Shown piece after piece: positions 42,744-51,553 of a stretch of 64,000 nucleotides of DNA; the first letter of the stretch is position 1, and each line of letters begins with the position of its first letter. The position numbers and the translations under genes are program-made. A model generated the notes under the pieces. It ran no database searches and was not told the DNA's origin. It was given only the letters and a program-made list of their open reading frames with translations. The stretch spans positions 62,001 to 126,000 of the forward strand of contig JBALWA010000004.1 in assembly GCA_036960305.1 (NCBI GenBank), given 5' to 3'. This stretch comes from JBALVT01 sp036960305 (GTDB lineage Bacteria; Pseudomonadota; Gammaproteobacteria; Pseudomonadales; Halieaceae).

Positions 42744-43367
42744 ATGGACAAGATTATCGAAGGCGTTTTAAACTTCCAGAAAAATGTTTTCCCCAGCCAT
42801 CAGGCCCTGTTTGATGAGCTGGCCAGCCAACAAAACCCCGACGTGTTATTTATCACCTGTTCTGATTCACGCATTGACCCCAATCTGGTCACCCAAAGCA
42901 AACCCGGGGACCTGTTTATCTGCCGCAACGCAGGCAATATCGTACCGCCCCACAGTCGGGCCACGGGCGGCATGACCGCATCGATCGAATACGCCGTCGC
43001 AGTCCTCAATGTGCGCCACATTATTATCTGTGGGCACACCGACTGCGGCGCGATGAAAGGTGTGCTGAATATGGAGGCATTGGAGAACCTACCCCATGTC
43101 AAGGAGTGGTTGGGCCACTCGCGTTCGGCCCTGGAGGTGGTGAAGGCACAAACGAAGAGCACTGTGGTGGGTCTTGAGCAACTGCAACGTGTCACCGAGG
43201 AAAATGTACTGCAGCAGTTACAGAACCTGAAGACCCATCCGGTCGTCGCCGCGAAACTTGCCACTGGCGATCTTCAGCTGCACGGCTGGATGTATGAAAT
43301 TGAATCTGGTGAAGTCTGCTGCAGTGGCGACAATCGTGAATTCAACGCACTGAGTGAATCCCGCTAG
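42744..43367 (+). CDS. Beta-class carbonic anhydrase
   Basis: A protein of about 207 residues that interconverts CO2 and bicarbonate. Zinc ligands are the cysteine in FITCSDSRIDP, and the histidine and cysteine in CGHTDCGAMKG; the aspartate/arginine dyad is in SDSR. RNAGNIVPP is conserved. The ATG at 42744 has GAGG at proper spacing; an ATG at 42720 in frame would add eight unlikely residues. It is related to Can/cyanobacterial-type enzymes. Confidence 0.93.
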   Translation: MDKIIEGVLNFQKNVFPSHQALFDELASQQNPDVLFITCSDSRIDPNLVTQSKPGDLFICRNAGNIVPPHSRATGGMTASIEYAVAVLNVRHIIICGHTDCGAMKGVLNMEALENLPHVKEWLGHSRSALEVVKAQTKSTVVGLEQLQRVTEENVLQQLQNLKTHPVVAAKLATGDLQLHGWMYEIESGEVCCSGDNREFNALSESR

Positions 43368-43492
43368 CGCTAGCACTGACCGAGCTGAAACAGGACGATA
43401 TCAACAGGAGTCTGGCCACTGCCTGGACAGTCGCGCTCAGAACATGATTCAGGTATTCTCCACGCTGTTTTGGAACCCAGGACTTTTTAGCA

Positions 43493-43915
43493 GTGACCAA
43501 CCAGGCATTAATAGAGAAGCTCAACGCCAACACACCCACTTTCCTCCGCCTACTGGGAGGCCGCGTCGTAGCTGTAGACCGCGGGGAGCAGTCCTGCACA
43601 TTCGAATTTAATATCGGCACGGACTATTGCCACTCGATCGATATCGTTCAGGGCGGCTTTATTACCGCCATGCTTGATGCGGCCATGAGCCACGCGGTGT
43701 TTGCACAGAACGAAGATGTCGTTAACGTCTCTTCACTGGAAATCAAAACGACCTACCTTGAGCCCACGCGGGCCGGGCGTCTTACTGCGGTCGGGCGTGT
43801 CATCAAGTGCGCCTATAAAACGGTCTTTATGGAGGGGCGACTCTATACCGAAGATGGCTTGCTAACGGCCACGACCAGTTCGGTTGCCAAACTGGCGAGA
43901 AGCAAGGTCGAATAG
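43493..43915 (+). CDS. PaaI-like hotdog thioesterase
   Basis: A 140-residue single hotdog domain with the PaaI/YdiI pattern HSIDIVQGGFITAMLDAAMSHAV and TTYLEPTRAGRLTAVGRVI. Such enzymes hydrolyse acyl- or aryl-CoA thioesters. The start is a GTG. It lies between the carbonic anhydrase gene and a convergent gene for an exported propeller-like protein, with no clear operon partner. Confidence 0.87.
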   Translation: MTNQALIEKLNANTPTFLRLLGGRVVAVDRGEQSCTFEFNIGTDYCHSIDIVQGGFITAMLDAAMSHAVFAQNEDVVNVSSLEIKTTYLEPTRAGRLTAVGRVIKCAYKTVFMEGRLYTEDGLLTATTSSVAKLARSKVE

Positions 43916-43935
43916 CGAGGGTTCTGAATATCCCT

Positions 43936-45564
43936 CTATCGTAAATCGCCTGTGTTAAAACGTTTGATGGCAAAGAAGCCCCCGAGCAGAAAGTCGCCAT
44001 CTTCAAGAAAAACCGTAATGCCGCCCCAGGTGTTCCAAAGCACGCTGTCGTCGGGGAATTCCCAGCTTGCCTTTTTCTCACCGGTCACCCAGTCGGCTGC
44101 GAAGTACTCGTAAACATCATTGCGTTTGTTGGCAATATAGACCAGTCCGTTGGCGGTGGAGACGGCGGGGGGCATCCAGTCGGTATTGTCCACGTCAGCT
44201 ATGGACCAGGACTCCTCGAAGCGGTTTTCCGACGGCAGCCATTCGTATTTTTGTATCCCCCGGGGCGGCCTGCGGGTGGTGCCTGCAAGAAAGGCGTTAC
44301 TGATCAAATCCATCGAGATCGGCCCCGGCTCCGGGTAGGTGCTGTTGACGACCAGCACGCCGTTGCCATAAACCACAGGGGAGGCTTCCACCGTGGTTTT
44401 GCTCAGGGTAAAGGGAATCTGGTCGGCGATACGTCGGGATTGGGTGCCGGGTTTCTGCTTGAAGTCGGCGGGGATAGCGTCTCGCCAGAATGCCACGATG
44501 TTCGCGTTATCCGGATTGCCGTCGGAGATGACCACCAGCTTGTCCTCGTCATCGCCAAAACCCAGCAGGGCCGGTGTTGTGCCGGAGCCGTGGGAGGCGG
44601 CCCCCATCGCCAGTGCCTCGCCTTCGGGCATAACGTCATAGGGCGTACTCCAGGCGCCGTCTTCATCGGATTGTGACAGCTTGCTGCCGGTCCAGACCAG
44701 TTTGTGCATGTTGACCGATGTCACCACATAGATGCCATTGCCTGCGTCCACAGTGATGGAGTTTTCAACGTGTTCACCGGGGAATAGCTTGTAATCCAGC
44801 ACCTTGAGGTTGCGGTCCGTGAGGATCACTGCCCCGGTTGCTGCGGCGACAATATGGCCATCGTAGGTCATGGTGATGCCGAGAATCCTGTCGATACCCT
44901 CGGCGGCCTCGGGTGGCAGCTGTGCCACGATATTGGCGTATTTGACGGGCAGTAGTGGCTCATTCACCTTGTTGTCATCGAAAGATTTTACCAGGTGATG
45001 CTGGTCGTAGAAGGTGTAGTGATAGCCGTCACTGTCGATGACCGCATAGGCCCCCGAGGGCATGGTGCGCATGTTGATATTGAGCTTGTAATACATTAAC
45101 CAGGTATTAAACAGCAAACCCCAGTCCTTCTTGTTGCGCCGCTTGTCATCGATATCGGCCATGACCGCGAGGATTTTTTCATCGTCGACTTCCTCGTGCA
45201 CTTCTTCTCGCCCGGGGTAGGGGACGTTGGATATCAGCTCAAAATCTTCCCCGGTCGCGCGCACCTTTATCAGGCCCATGGGGTTGGAGGCAATCACCAC
45301 AGTGTCATCGCCAATGTGCTTGTAAAGTGGGGCGGAGCACCACACCAGGGGAACGGATTTCGCATCGTCCAGGGACAGTTTCTTGCCAATGCGCGGGCCG
45401 TCTACCGGGGTGACGTCAGTCTGGCCCGGGTTGTGGTGTGAGATGGCGTAGGCACTGTTCGCAACCCAGGGGTTGAGGGGAGGCGTCGCGGGTTTGTCGA
45501 CCGCGGCGTGGGTGGTGGCGATGGCGCCCGTCAGTGCCAGCGATGCGAGAAGAATTCTGTGCAT
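43936..45564 (-). CDS. Exported beta-propeller-like protein of unknown function
   Basis: A protein of about 542 residues with a signal peptide (MHRILLASLALTGAIATTHA). The mature part is rich in short beta-strand repeats: DDTVVIASNPMGLIKV, GHIVAAATGAVILTDRNLKV, NGIYVVTSVNMHKLVW, DKLVVISDGNP, NGVLVVNSTYPEPG and NGLVYIANKRNDVYEY, which look like propeller blades of a PQQ/SMP-30-like fold. I cannot name an activity. The ATG at 45564 has GGGAG 8 bases upstream. A CRP-like site lies about 190 bases upstream. Confidence 0.75.
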   Translation of the reverse strand: MHRILLASLALTGAIATTHAAVDKPATPPLNPWVANSAYAISHHNPGQTDVTPVDGPRIGKKLSLDDAKSVPLVWCSAPLYKHIGDDTVVIASNPMGLIKVRATGEDFELISNVPYPGREEVHEEVDDEKILAVMADIDDKRRNKKDWGLLFNTWLMYYKLNINMRTMPSGAYAVIDSDGYHYTFYDQHHLVKSFDDNKVNEPLLPVKYANIVAQLPPEAAEGIDRILGITMTYDGHIVAAATGAVILTDRNLKVLDYKLFPGEHVENSITVDAGNGIYVVTSVNMHKLVWTGSKLSQSDEDGAWSTPYDVMPEGEALAMGAASHGSGTTPALLGFGDDEDKLVVISDGNPDNANIVAFWRDAIPADFKQKPGTQSRRIADQIPFTLSKTTVEASPVVYGNGVLVVNSTYPEPGPISMDLISNAFLAGTTRRPPRGIQKYEWLPSENRFEESWSIADVDNTDWMPPAVSTANGLVYIANKRNDVYEYFAADWVTGEKKASWEFPDDSVLWNTWGGITVFLEDGDFLLGGFFAIKRFNTGDLR

Positions 45565-45750
45565 TGTGATGCTCCCGTGCTGGTGCTCAAAATAACCCGT
45601 AGGTGGAGTATACGAATAGAACATCCCCCTGCCTATCTTTCAGTTTTTATCACAGCAATAACTGTCTCCAGTAACCGAGTGGCCTCGCCCTGGAGTTCGT
45701 GTGGATAATGTTGGCTGCTCGTCCACTTTTTTCCATCCATCCCCCGTTTT

Positions 45751-45766
45751 TGTGATGTTCATCACA
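45751..45766. promoter_or_regulatory. CRP/Vfr-type binding site
   Basis: TGTGATGTTCATCACA is an exact TGTGA-N6-TCACA dyad, the consensus core for CRP/Vfr-family regulators, in an otherwise non-coding stretch. It could serve the minus-strand exported propeller gene (start 187 bases away) or the plus-strand small ORF/LLM gene (about 85 and 395 bases away). Confidence 0.65.
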
Positions 45767-45849
45767 TGTCAGCGGGTAATATTTGCGAAATCCGGTGATC
45801 ATGTCTATATGAGGTACAGGAAGCGCATGGAATAAAAGGAATTGGGAAG

Positions 45850-46053
45850 ATGATGCAGCACAGGACGAAGACTCTACCGGCTACAAACAATGATCTATCT
45901 GGACACAATAGGAGCGATATCGGTAAAAGCGATGTTACCCCGAAGTCCCTGAAAGGGGGCGAGCCAAGGGTAGTCCACATGGCGGGCTTAAACGACCCGA
46001 TACGCAGCAGCGCAGAGCCGGGGAACACTGATATGAATGACTGGGATTGGTAG
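45850..46053 (+). CDS. Possible small hypothetical protein
   Basis: A 67-codon frame starting with two ATGs and preceded by AAGGAATTGGGAAG, which gives a plausible ribosome-binding site. The product is hydrophilic, with no signal, transmembrane helix or motif I recognise, and ends in DMNDWDW. Codon use is not strongly biased. It may be a real small gene downstream of the CRP-like site or chance. Confidence 0.3.
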   Translation: MMQHRTKTLPATNNDLSGHNRSDIGKSDVTPKSLKGGEPRVVHMAGLNDPIRSSAEPGNTDMNDWDW

Positions 46054-46081
46054 CAGCCCGAGCTATTTTGACACTCTCGGT

Positions 46082-46101
46082 GTCCGCTGGGGTCAGCGGA
46101 C
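46082..46101. other. Perfect 8-bp stem-loop
   Basis: GTCCGCTG-GGGT-CAGCGGAC lies 28 bases after the small ORF stop and 60 bases before the LLM start. There is no T-run, so it is not a classical terminator; it may be a leader hairpin or a protein site. Confidence 0.45.
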
Positions 46102-46160
46102 CATCGTCCATTCGGTGGTAGAGTTGGTCGCATTACTCGATACCGGACAAGAGGCGTTCA

Positions 46161-47183
46161 ATGAAAGTCAGTGGTATGTTGGGAGCCGATCTGGAAATGG
46201 CTCCCCTGGCGATAGCCGCACTTGAGAACCAGGGCTACGACGAGGCCTTCAGCGCCGAGATTAACAACGAACCGTTCTTTCCCCTGATTCTGGGTGCAGA
46301 GCACAGCGAACGCATCAAGCTAACAACCTCCATCAGCGTCGCCTTTGCACGCAACCCCATGACCATGGCTAACCTCGCCTGGGACCTGAATCAATACGCG
46401 CGGGGGCGTTTCATCCTCGGCATTGGTTCTCAGATTGAGCCCCATATCACCAAACGATTCAGTATGCCCTGGTCGCGGCCTGCGGCGCGAATGCGCGAGT
46501 TCATTATGGCCATGCGAGCAATCTGGGATTGCTGGGCGCAGGAGGGGCGAGACAGACTGGACTACCGGGGCGAGTTTTACCAGCACACTTTGATGACCCC
46601 GATGTTCGTGCCCGGCAAGCGGGAATTTGGCGCACCCCCTGTCCGCCTTGCGGGGGTGGGTCCGAAAATGACGGAGGTGGCGGGTCAGGTGGCCGACGGC
46701 CTCATCGCACACGGCTTCAGTACGCCCGCCTATATGCGCGAGGTAACCCTGCCTGCCGTTACCCGGGGACTTGAGCAATCCGGTAGGTCCCGGGATGGCT
46801 TTGATATCAGTTCACCGGTGATGGTGGTCTCCGGCGACAGTGAGGAGAGCTTTGAGCAGAATCGCCAGGCTGTCAGAACACAACTGGCCTTCTATGGCTC
46901 TACCCCCGCTTACCGACCGGTGCTGGACCTGCATGGCTGGGGTGAGCTGCAGGGGCACTTGAATCGCCTTTCTAAGGAGGGCAAGTGGATCGAGATGGGT
47001 GAAATGATCGACGACGAAATGCTCAACACTTTTGCTGTTGTATGCGAAAACCCCCGCGATATTGCGCCGGAATTGAACAAACGCTACCGGGGTCTGGTCG
47101 ATACCTGGCAGTGTACGTTTATGACATCAGACACTAGCCTGCAACAGGACGTCGTGCGCGCTGTGCAAGGGCAGCAGGCCTAG
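46161..47183 (+). CDS. LLM-class flavin oxidoreductase (TIGR03617-like)
   Basis: A 340-residue TIM-barrel protein of the bacterial luciferase-like family, similar to the group annotated as F420-dependent. Features are SVAFARNPMTMANLAWDLNQYARGRFILGIGSQI, VRLAGVGPKMTEVAGQVADGLIAHGF and the C-terminal EMIDDEMLNTFAVV. The cofactor (FMN or F420) cannot be decided from sequence. The ATG follows GAGGCG. Its stop shares a CTAG with the stop of the convergent SDR gene. Confidence 0.88.
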   Translation: MKVSGMLGADLEMAPLAIAALENQGYDEAFSAEINNEPFFPLILGAEHSERIKLTTSISVAFARNPMTMANLAWDLNQYARGRFILGIGSQIEPHITKRFSMPWSRPAARMREFIMAMRAIWDCWAQEGRDRLDYRGEFYQHTLMTPMFVPGKREFGAPPVRLAGVGPKMTEVAGQVADGLIAHGFSTPAYMREVTLPAVTRGLEQSGRSRDGFDISSPVMVVSGDSEESFEQNRQAVRTQLAFYGSTPAYRPVLDLHGWGELQGHLNRLSKEGKWIEMGEMIDDEMLNTFAVVCENPRDIAPELNKRYRGLVDTWQCTFMTSDTSLQQDVVRAVQGQQA

Positions 47184-47995
47184 CTGTCGGCCAATTGTTT
47201 GTCCAGGTATCGATGGAAGCGACGACTTAACCATCGTGGCTGCAGTCTTCCCAGGGTGTTGAAAAAATGGTTCGCCACCCCTGGAACCGCGATGGCATCA
47301 CCGGTCATGCATGCCTTGTAGCCCTGTTTGGCCACCTCCCGGGAGCTCAGCATCAACATTGCGCTTACCGGATTGGATCGCAATTCTTCGCCATAGGACT
47401 CAGCCACCATCTCGGTATCGGTAGGGCCGGGGCAGAAGGCTGTGGCAAGCACTCCCGAGTCATGTAACTCCACGGACAGGGTCTCGGTGAGCGACAATAT
47501 ATACGCCTTACTGGCTGCGTACACCGCCATTGAGGGCGAAGCGTGAAATCCGACCGTTGAGGTAACATTGAGAATTCTGCCACGCCGGCGCTTTAGCATC
47601 GGGGGCAGGAAAAGCCGGGTGAGCGATGACAGGGTGACGACGTTCAGTTGCAGCAGAGCGCTGATATCATCTGGCTCATGCTGACTGAAGGGACCGCGGT
47701 ACATAAGTCCGGCATTGTTTATCAGTACATCCACTTCAATGTCACTACAGGCGGCGTACAAATCCTCTGCGCTGGATGGCGCCAGCAAATCGCAGGGCCG
47801 CAAGTGCACATCAACACCGTACTTTTCGGTGCATTCCGCGCCCAGCTGTTCCAGTTTGTCGGCGCGCCGGGCAACCAGGATGAGGTTAAAGCCCTTGCTT
47901 GCAAACTCCCGGGCAAAGGCCTCACCTATACCGGCAGAAGCCCCTGTAATGAGGGCGCAGCCACCCTTAAGCGGTTTGTTGAGCATTGGCCTCAT
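47180..47995 (-). CDS. Short-chain dehydrogenase/reductase
   Basis: A 271-residue classical SDR with TGASAGIGEAFARE (cofactor loop), NNAGL, the catalytic serine in VTSTVG and YAASKAY. It is the last gene of the operon hemerythrin-esterase-wax synthase-SDR, overlapping the wax synthase by 29 bases. An ATG 9 bases further in is an alternative start. Related SDRs reduce fatty aldehydes or ketones; the context suggests lipid metabolism, but the substrate is inferred. Confidence 0.88.
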   Translation of the reverse strand: MRPMLNKPLKGGCALITGASAGIGEAFAREFASKGFNLILVARRADKLEQLGAECTEKYGVDVHLRPCDLLAPSSAEDLYAACSDIEVDVLINNAGLMYRGPFSQHEPDDISALLQLNVVTLSSLTRLFLPPMLKRRRGRILNVTSTVGFHASPSMAVYAASKAYILSLTETLSVELHDSGVLATAFCPGPTDTEMVAESYGEELRSNPVSAMLMLSSREVAKQGYKACMTGDAIAVPGVANHFFNTLGRLQPRWLSRRFHRYLDKQLADS

Positions 47996-49376
47996 CCACG
48001 GCTATCTTCATTTGATCGAGTGCCGACAGCAAGCTCTTCTTTATCTCGTCGGGCTCGGGTACAGCCCGGTGGCAGGACAGAATAGAGAAGCTGAGATTGT
48101 CGCGAAAGCTCCAGGCGGTAATATTCAGGCCTATGCCCTCCAGTACGGGGCCGATGGAGTAGAACTGCCGCATGGGCATATAATCGTCAAACATTGCGCT
48201 GCGGGGTCCGGGCACATTGGAGACAATGACGCTGTAAGATGGCGACTTGCCCTGCTCTGACAGCTTGCGGGAGTAACGTCCAATAGCCCTCACGGCGACA
48301 GGCGGCAACAAGCCGATAAAATCGGCGATCCGGCCGCCCTTGGTATCTTCGAAATCCAGTTTGGCAGATTCCATTGACTGATGGATGGCTGTCAGTCGCG
48401 CAAGTGGCTCTTCGATGTGCGTGCCCAGCGATACGCACAGCGAGCCCACTTTGTTGCCATAGGTATGCACCACTTCATGTTCCCGTGTGGAAACGGGTAC
48501 CGAGGCTGTGAGAGATTCTGGCGGCAGTTCATCGCGCTTGACTAAAAAGTCTCGAACCGCCTGGGCTGACATATTGAGCACCACATCGTTGAGGGTGACG
48601 CCCAGTGACTTACTCAGCTGTTTCACATCGGCCAGCGGTACAGTGAAGAATGAGAATTGACGGTGGGAGCTGATCGGCTGGTTGAGCGAAGTGTAAGGCG
48701 CGGTATAGGGCTCTGGTGGACGTAATTCCGGCGCGAGATTACGTGCCTCCTGGCGTTTTTTTGCGGCTCTGATCTCGATAATCTGCCCGGGTATTTTTGC
48801 CAAATCAAGCACCAGGTCCTTTACCGCTGACCAGAACAATGACCAGGGCGAGGGAAGTGATTCTCCGAGCCAAGGCTGGGGCGAAGCCTCGTTCTCACCG
48901 GGCTCGGGCGTCATGAAATCCTCAAGCAACTCTGCGGTGGCCATACCATCGGCCAAGGCGTGATGTACCTTGGATACCGCGGCAATTTTGTCTCCCAGGT
49001 AGTTTTCAACCATCCACAATTCCCACAGAGGGCGATCACGGTTGAGGGGGGCACTGGCGATATTGCCGATGAATTCAGCTAGCTCGTCATCCCCCGCAGG
49101 GGCTGGCAGCGCAGCGCGATGCACATGCAAACCCAAGTCGAATTGGCTGTCATTTATCCACACCGGATTGTGAACATTAAACGGGACCTTTACCGCCTTC
49201 CAGCGAAAGGGAGGTACGCGATGAATGGTCGATGCAATGTGTTCAAACTGACTCTGAAAGGAATAGGGCTCGCCATTCTCAGGCGGGTCATAAATCGCCA
49301 CCTTCAGGGTATGCATGTACTGGGTTGCGGTTTCGGTATGGAGGAACATCGCGTCCATACCCGCCAGTCGTTTCAT
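47967..49376 (-). CDS. Wax ester synthase / diacylglycerol acyltransferase (WS/DGAT)
   Basis: A 469-residue acyltransferase making wax esters or triacylglycerol from acyl-CoA at the inner face of the membrane. The catalytic HHxxxDG is HHALADG at 138-144. The PLW motif is LNRDRPLWEL near 111-120, and the C-terminal NVPGPR is in VIVSNVPGPRSAMF. The start MKRLAGMDAMFLH is typical. The length is normal. It points to neutral-lipid storage in this organism and is flanked by an esterase and an SDR. Confidence 0.93.
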   Translation of the reverse strand: MKRLAGMDAMFLHTETATQYMHTLKVAIYDPPENGEPYSFQSQFEHIASTIHRVPPFRWKAVKVPFNVHNPVWINDSQFDLGLHVHRAALPAPAGDDELAEFIGNIASAPLNRDRPLWELWMVENYLGDKIAAVSKVHHALADGMATAELLEDFMTPEPGENEASPQPWLGESLPSPWSLFWSAVKDLVLDLAKIPGQIIEIRAAKKRQEARNLAPELRPPEPYTAPYTSLNQPISSHRQFSFFTVPLADVKQLSKSLGVTLNDVVLNMSAQAVRDFLVKRDELPPESLTASVPVSTREHEVVHTYGNKVGSLCVSLGTHIEEPLARLTAIHQSMESAKLDFEDTKGGRIADFIGLLPPVAVRAIGRYSRKLSEQGKSPSYSVIVSNVPGPRSAMFDDYMPMRQFYSIGPVLEGIGLNITAWSFRDNLSFSILSCHRAVPEPDEIKKSLLSALDQMKIAVDEANAQQTA

Positions 49377-49394
49377 TCGTTTCTCACCTTGTCA

Positions 49395-50390
49395 TTAATG
49401 GGCCGTGGCCGCCCTGGCGCGAGGGGCTCTGCGCCGTCGCGCCTTTTTTCTTTTTTTACTTTCACTGTTGCCATATTGTTCCGGTAGCGGGTCCAGCTGT
49501 CCGCTATTAATAAATTCTGCAATGCGCTCAATCGCAATCTGGCTTTCAGGCAGCACCGAAAATATTTGGAATACATGGGGCATTTCGTCCCATATTTCCA
49601 GATAAAACGGCACCCCGGCCTGTTCGGCTTTGGCGGCCGCGCGCACCGTATCATCCAGCAGGATTTCGGTGCTGCCGACCTGCCCCAGCAGGGGCGGGAA
49701 ACCATCGAAATCGGCAAATATGGGTGAAACAAAACGGTCCTCAGGCAGGGCATTTCCGACATAAACCTCGTGCATTGCCGACGCTCTGTGCGTCGGCAGC
49801 ATGGGGTCTATGCGCGCATTGTATTTGCGGGATTCTCCGCTATGCGTCATGTCGGCGAGAGGCGACAGTACCGCCGCATTCGCCGGCAGTGCAGTGCCCT
49901 CATCTCGCAGCGCCAGCAAAGTACTCAGCACCAGACCGCCGCCGGCGGAATCGCCTGCCAGGGTGATCTCTGCCGGATCAATGCCCTGTTTGAGCAAATC
50001 GTGGTAGGCCGCCAGGCAGTCTTCCAGGCCGCCCGGGAAGGGTACTTCCGGTGCCAGGCGATAGTGAACAACCAGTGCTTTGCTGTTGGCTGCCCGGCAA
50101 ATCCTGGCGACAAATGCCTTGTGCTGCGTGCGGGTTCGCATCACGAATCCACCCCCTGGAAAGTACAGCAGGGTTTTGCGCGCACGCTTGCCTTTAATAC
50201 GCACCCATTCTCCTTCATAGTCCGCTTTGCTGACCAAGCGGGCGTTGATATCCTCGGGCAGGTTTTTCTCCCCCTGCTCATCAAATGTCGCGGTCATCGA
50301 TCTCATGGAGTCGACGCTGCCAAATCGCATAAGAGGTTTCATCAGCGTTCTGGTACAGGTATTCAATACCCGCGCTTGCCAACTAGGCAT
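49395..50390 (-). CDS. HSL-family alpha/beta hydrolase (esterase/lipase)
   Basis: A protein of about 331 residues. The nucleophile elbow is GDSAGGG. The acid is likely the Asp in STEILLDD, and the His is in DEMPHVFQ. The oxyanion-loop motif, usually HGGG, reads PGGG here (YFPGGGFVM). The C-terminus is very basic (KKRKKARRRRAPRARAA). The ATG at 50390 has AGGAG 10 bases upstream and overlaps the hemerythrin stop. It could hydrolyse stored esters made by the adjacent wax synthase. Confidence 0.87.
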   Translation of the reverse strand: MPSWQARVLNTCTRTLMKPLMRFGSVDSMRSMTATFDEQGEKNLPEDINARLVSKADYEGEWVRIKGKRARKTLLYFPGGGFVMRTRTQHKAFVARICRAANSKALVVHYRLAPEVPFPGGLEDCLAAYHDLLKQGIDPAEITLAGDSAGGGLVLSTLLALRDEGTALPANAAVLSPLADMTHSGESRKYNARIDPMLPTHRASAMHEVYVGNALPEDRFVSPIFADFDGFPPLLGQVGSTEILLDDTVRAAAKAEQAGVPFYLEIWDEMPHVFQIFSVLPESQIAIERIAEFINSGQLDPLPEQYGNSESKKRKKARRRRAPRARAATAH

Positions 50391-51339
50391 CGTTAGGTCT
50401 CCTGTCTGAGTCGAGTATTTCACGAATCTGCGTGATGCTCTGCTGCAGGTGACGACCATGGTTTCTTAATAAGGCCATCGGTAGGAGAGCCAGTCCCGGC
50501 TCCCCTGTAAAACTAGCGTGCGCTTTCACCGTCTCCCGCTGTTCCTGCCAGGAATCCCTGCCCAGAGTACCTACTGCTTCGCGCAGCTGTTCCAGGGTAT
50601 CGATCAGCCCCGACAATTTCCCGATCGCTGATTCGATTGCCGAAAATTCTTTCACTATTAACTGCTCACTGGCCGCCCCTACCCGGGACTGCACACTGCG
50701 GCCCAGTCGCCGATACTGATACTGAAGCTCGGTACCAAATAGCGGGTCATCCAGATAGCGGGTTTTCTTGCTGAGCCTTGCCAGGTCTCTCGCGCTTAGC
50801 TTGCCCTTCGCCAGCGGAAATATCTTCGTCGATTCATATTCGATATGGTGTTTGTAGCCGGTGATGTACTTGCCTATCGCCCCGAGCAATTCAGGTCGGT
50901 CCACTGCAGCTCCGCCGGCGATGACTGTCAGTTCATTGAATAGCTTGTTGTTGTAGTGATGCAGGGTTTCGTGTTCGCGCAGCAATCGATCCAGTTTGCT
51001 CTGGAACTTTTTGTCCTTTTCCAGCAACTCGGCAAAGAGCAGATCTTCCCTTGGGTGATGGTACTTGTCGGGGTAATTGGTGAGATAGTCGATAATGTCC
51101 AGCAGCAGATGATAATCGGGTATTTTTCCCGGCTTGAGCTTTTCTGCTTCGAGTTCAAGGGTTTCCAGCAAGGAGAGGATATAGCGGTGCTCACTGTAGA
51201 GGGTATCGATAATTCCGACCAGTGCATCGCCTTTTTCAGGCGCCTTTTTACTGGGCCCCTTGCGAGTATAGGAATAGGCTTCATCCTCAAAAACGGCGGC
51301 TTCTTCCACCGACCTCGCTGCACGCTTGTGGTCTAACAT
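50383..51339 (-). CDS. Hemerythrin-like (HHE) domain protein
   Basis: A 318-residue protein. The N-terminal HHE four-helix domain (about 40-180) supplies iron ligands: His51 (SEHRY), the HHPRED segment near 94-99, His123/His127 (REHETLHH) and HHIEYES near 164-169. The C-terminal 120 residues are helical and of unknown role. It could bind O2, NO or iron redox species. It is the promoter-proximal gene of the wax-ester operon, an unusual neighbour. Confidence 0.85.
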   Translation of the reverse strand: MLDHKRAARSVEEAAVFEDEAYSYTRKGPSKKAPEKGDALVGIIDTLYSEHRYILSLLETLELEAEKLKPGKIPDYHLLLDIIDYLTNYPDKYHHPREDLLFAELLEKDKKFQSKLDRLLREHETLHHYNNKLFNELTVIAGGAAVDRPELLGAIGKYITGYKHHIEYESTKIFPLAKGKLSARDLARLSKKTRYLDDPLFGTELQYQYRRLGRSVQSRVGAASEQLIVKEFSAIESAIGKLSGLIDTLEQLREAVGTLGRDSWQEQRETVKAHASFTGEPGLALLPMALLRNHGRHLQQSITQIREILDSDRRPNDA

Positions 51340-51553
51340 GATCCCACCCTGGGTAGCTGGTTTATATAATCAGTGTGAATCAAAGCTTACTCTTCGGGTG
51401 ATGACATAAATCAAGTGAATGTGTCTCTGCAGTTGCATTTCTATACCATCGAACGCAGATTAAACCGGTGGTAAACTCGTGCGTAAAAAGCCCGCCTCCA
51501 GATGAGCGAAACCCGCCATTGCCCGGACGCGGCGACACAGAAGGTGCTTGATC

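Larger units (their letters stand above)
45565..46160. other. 596-base gap with a CRP-like site, possible small ORF and stem-loop
   Basis: This gap separates the exported propeller protein (minus) from the LLM oxidoreductase (plus). It contains a perfect CRP-type dyad (45751-45766), a candidate 67-codon ORF (45850-46053) and an 8-bp hairpin (46082-46101), each listed separately. The rest shows no tRNA, repeat or clear terminator. Confidence 0.6.
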
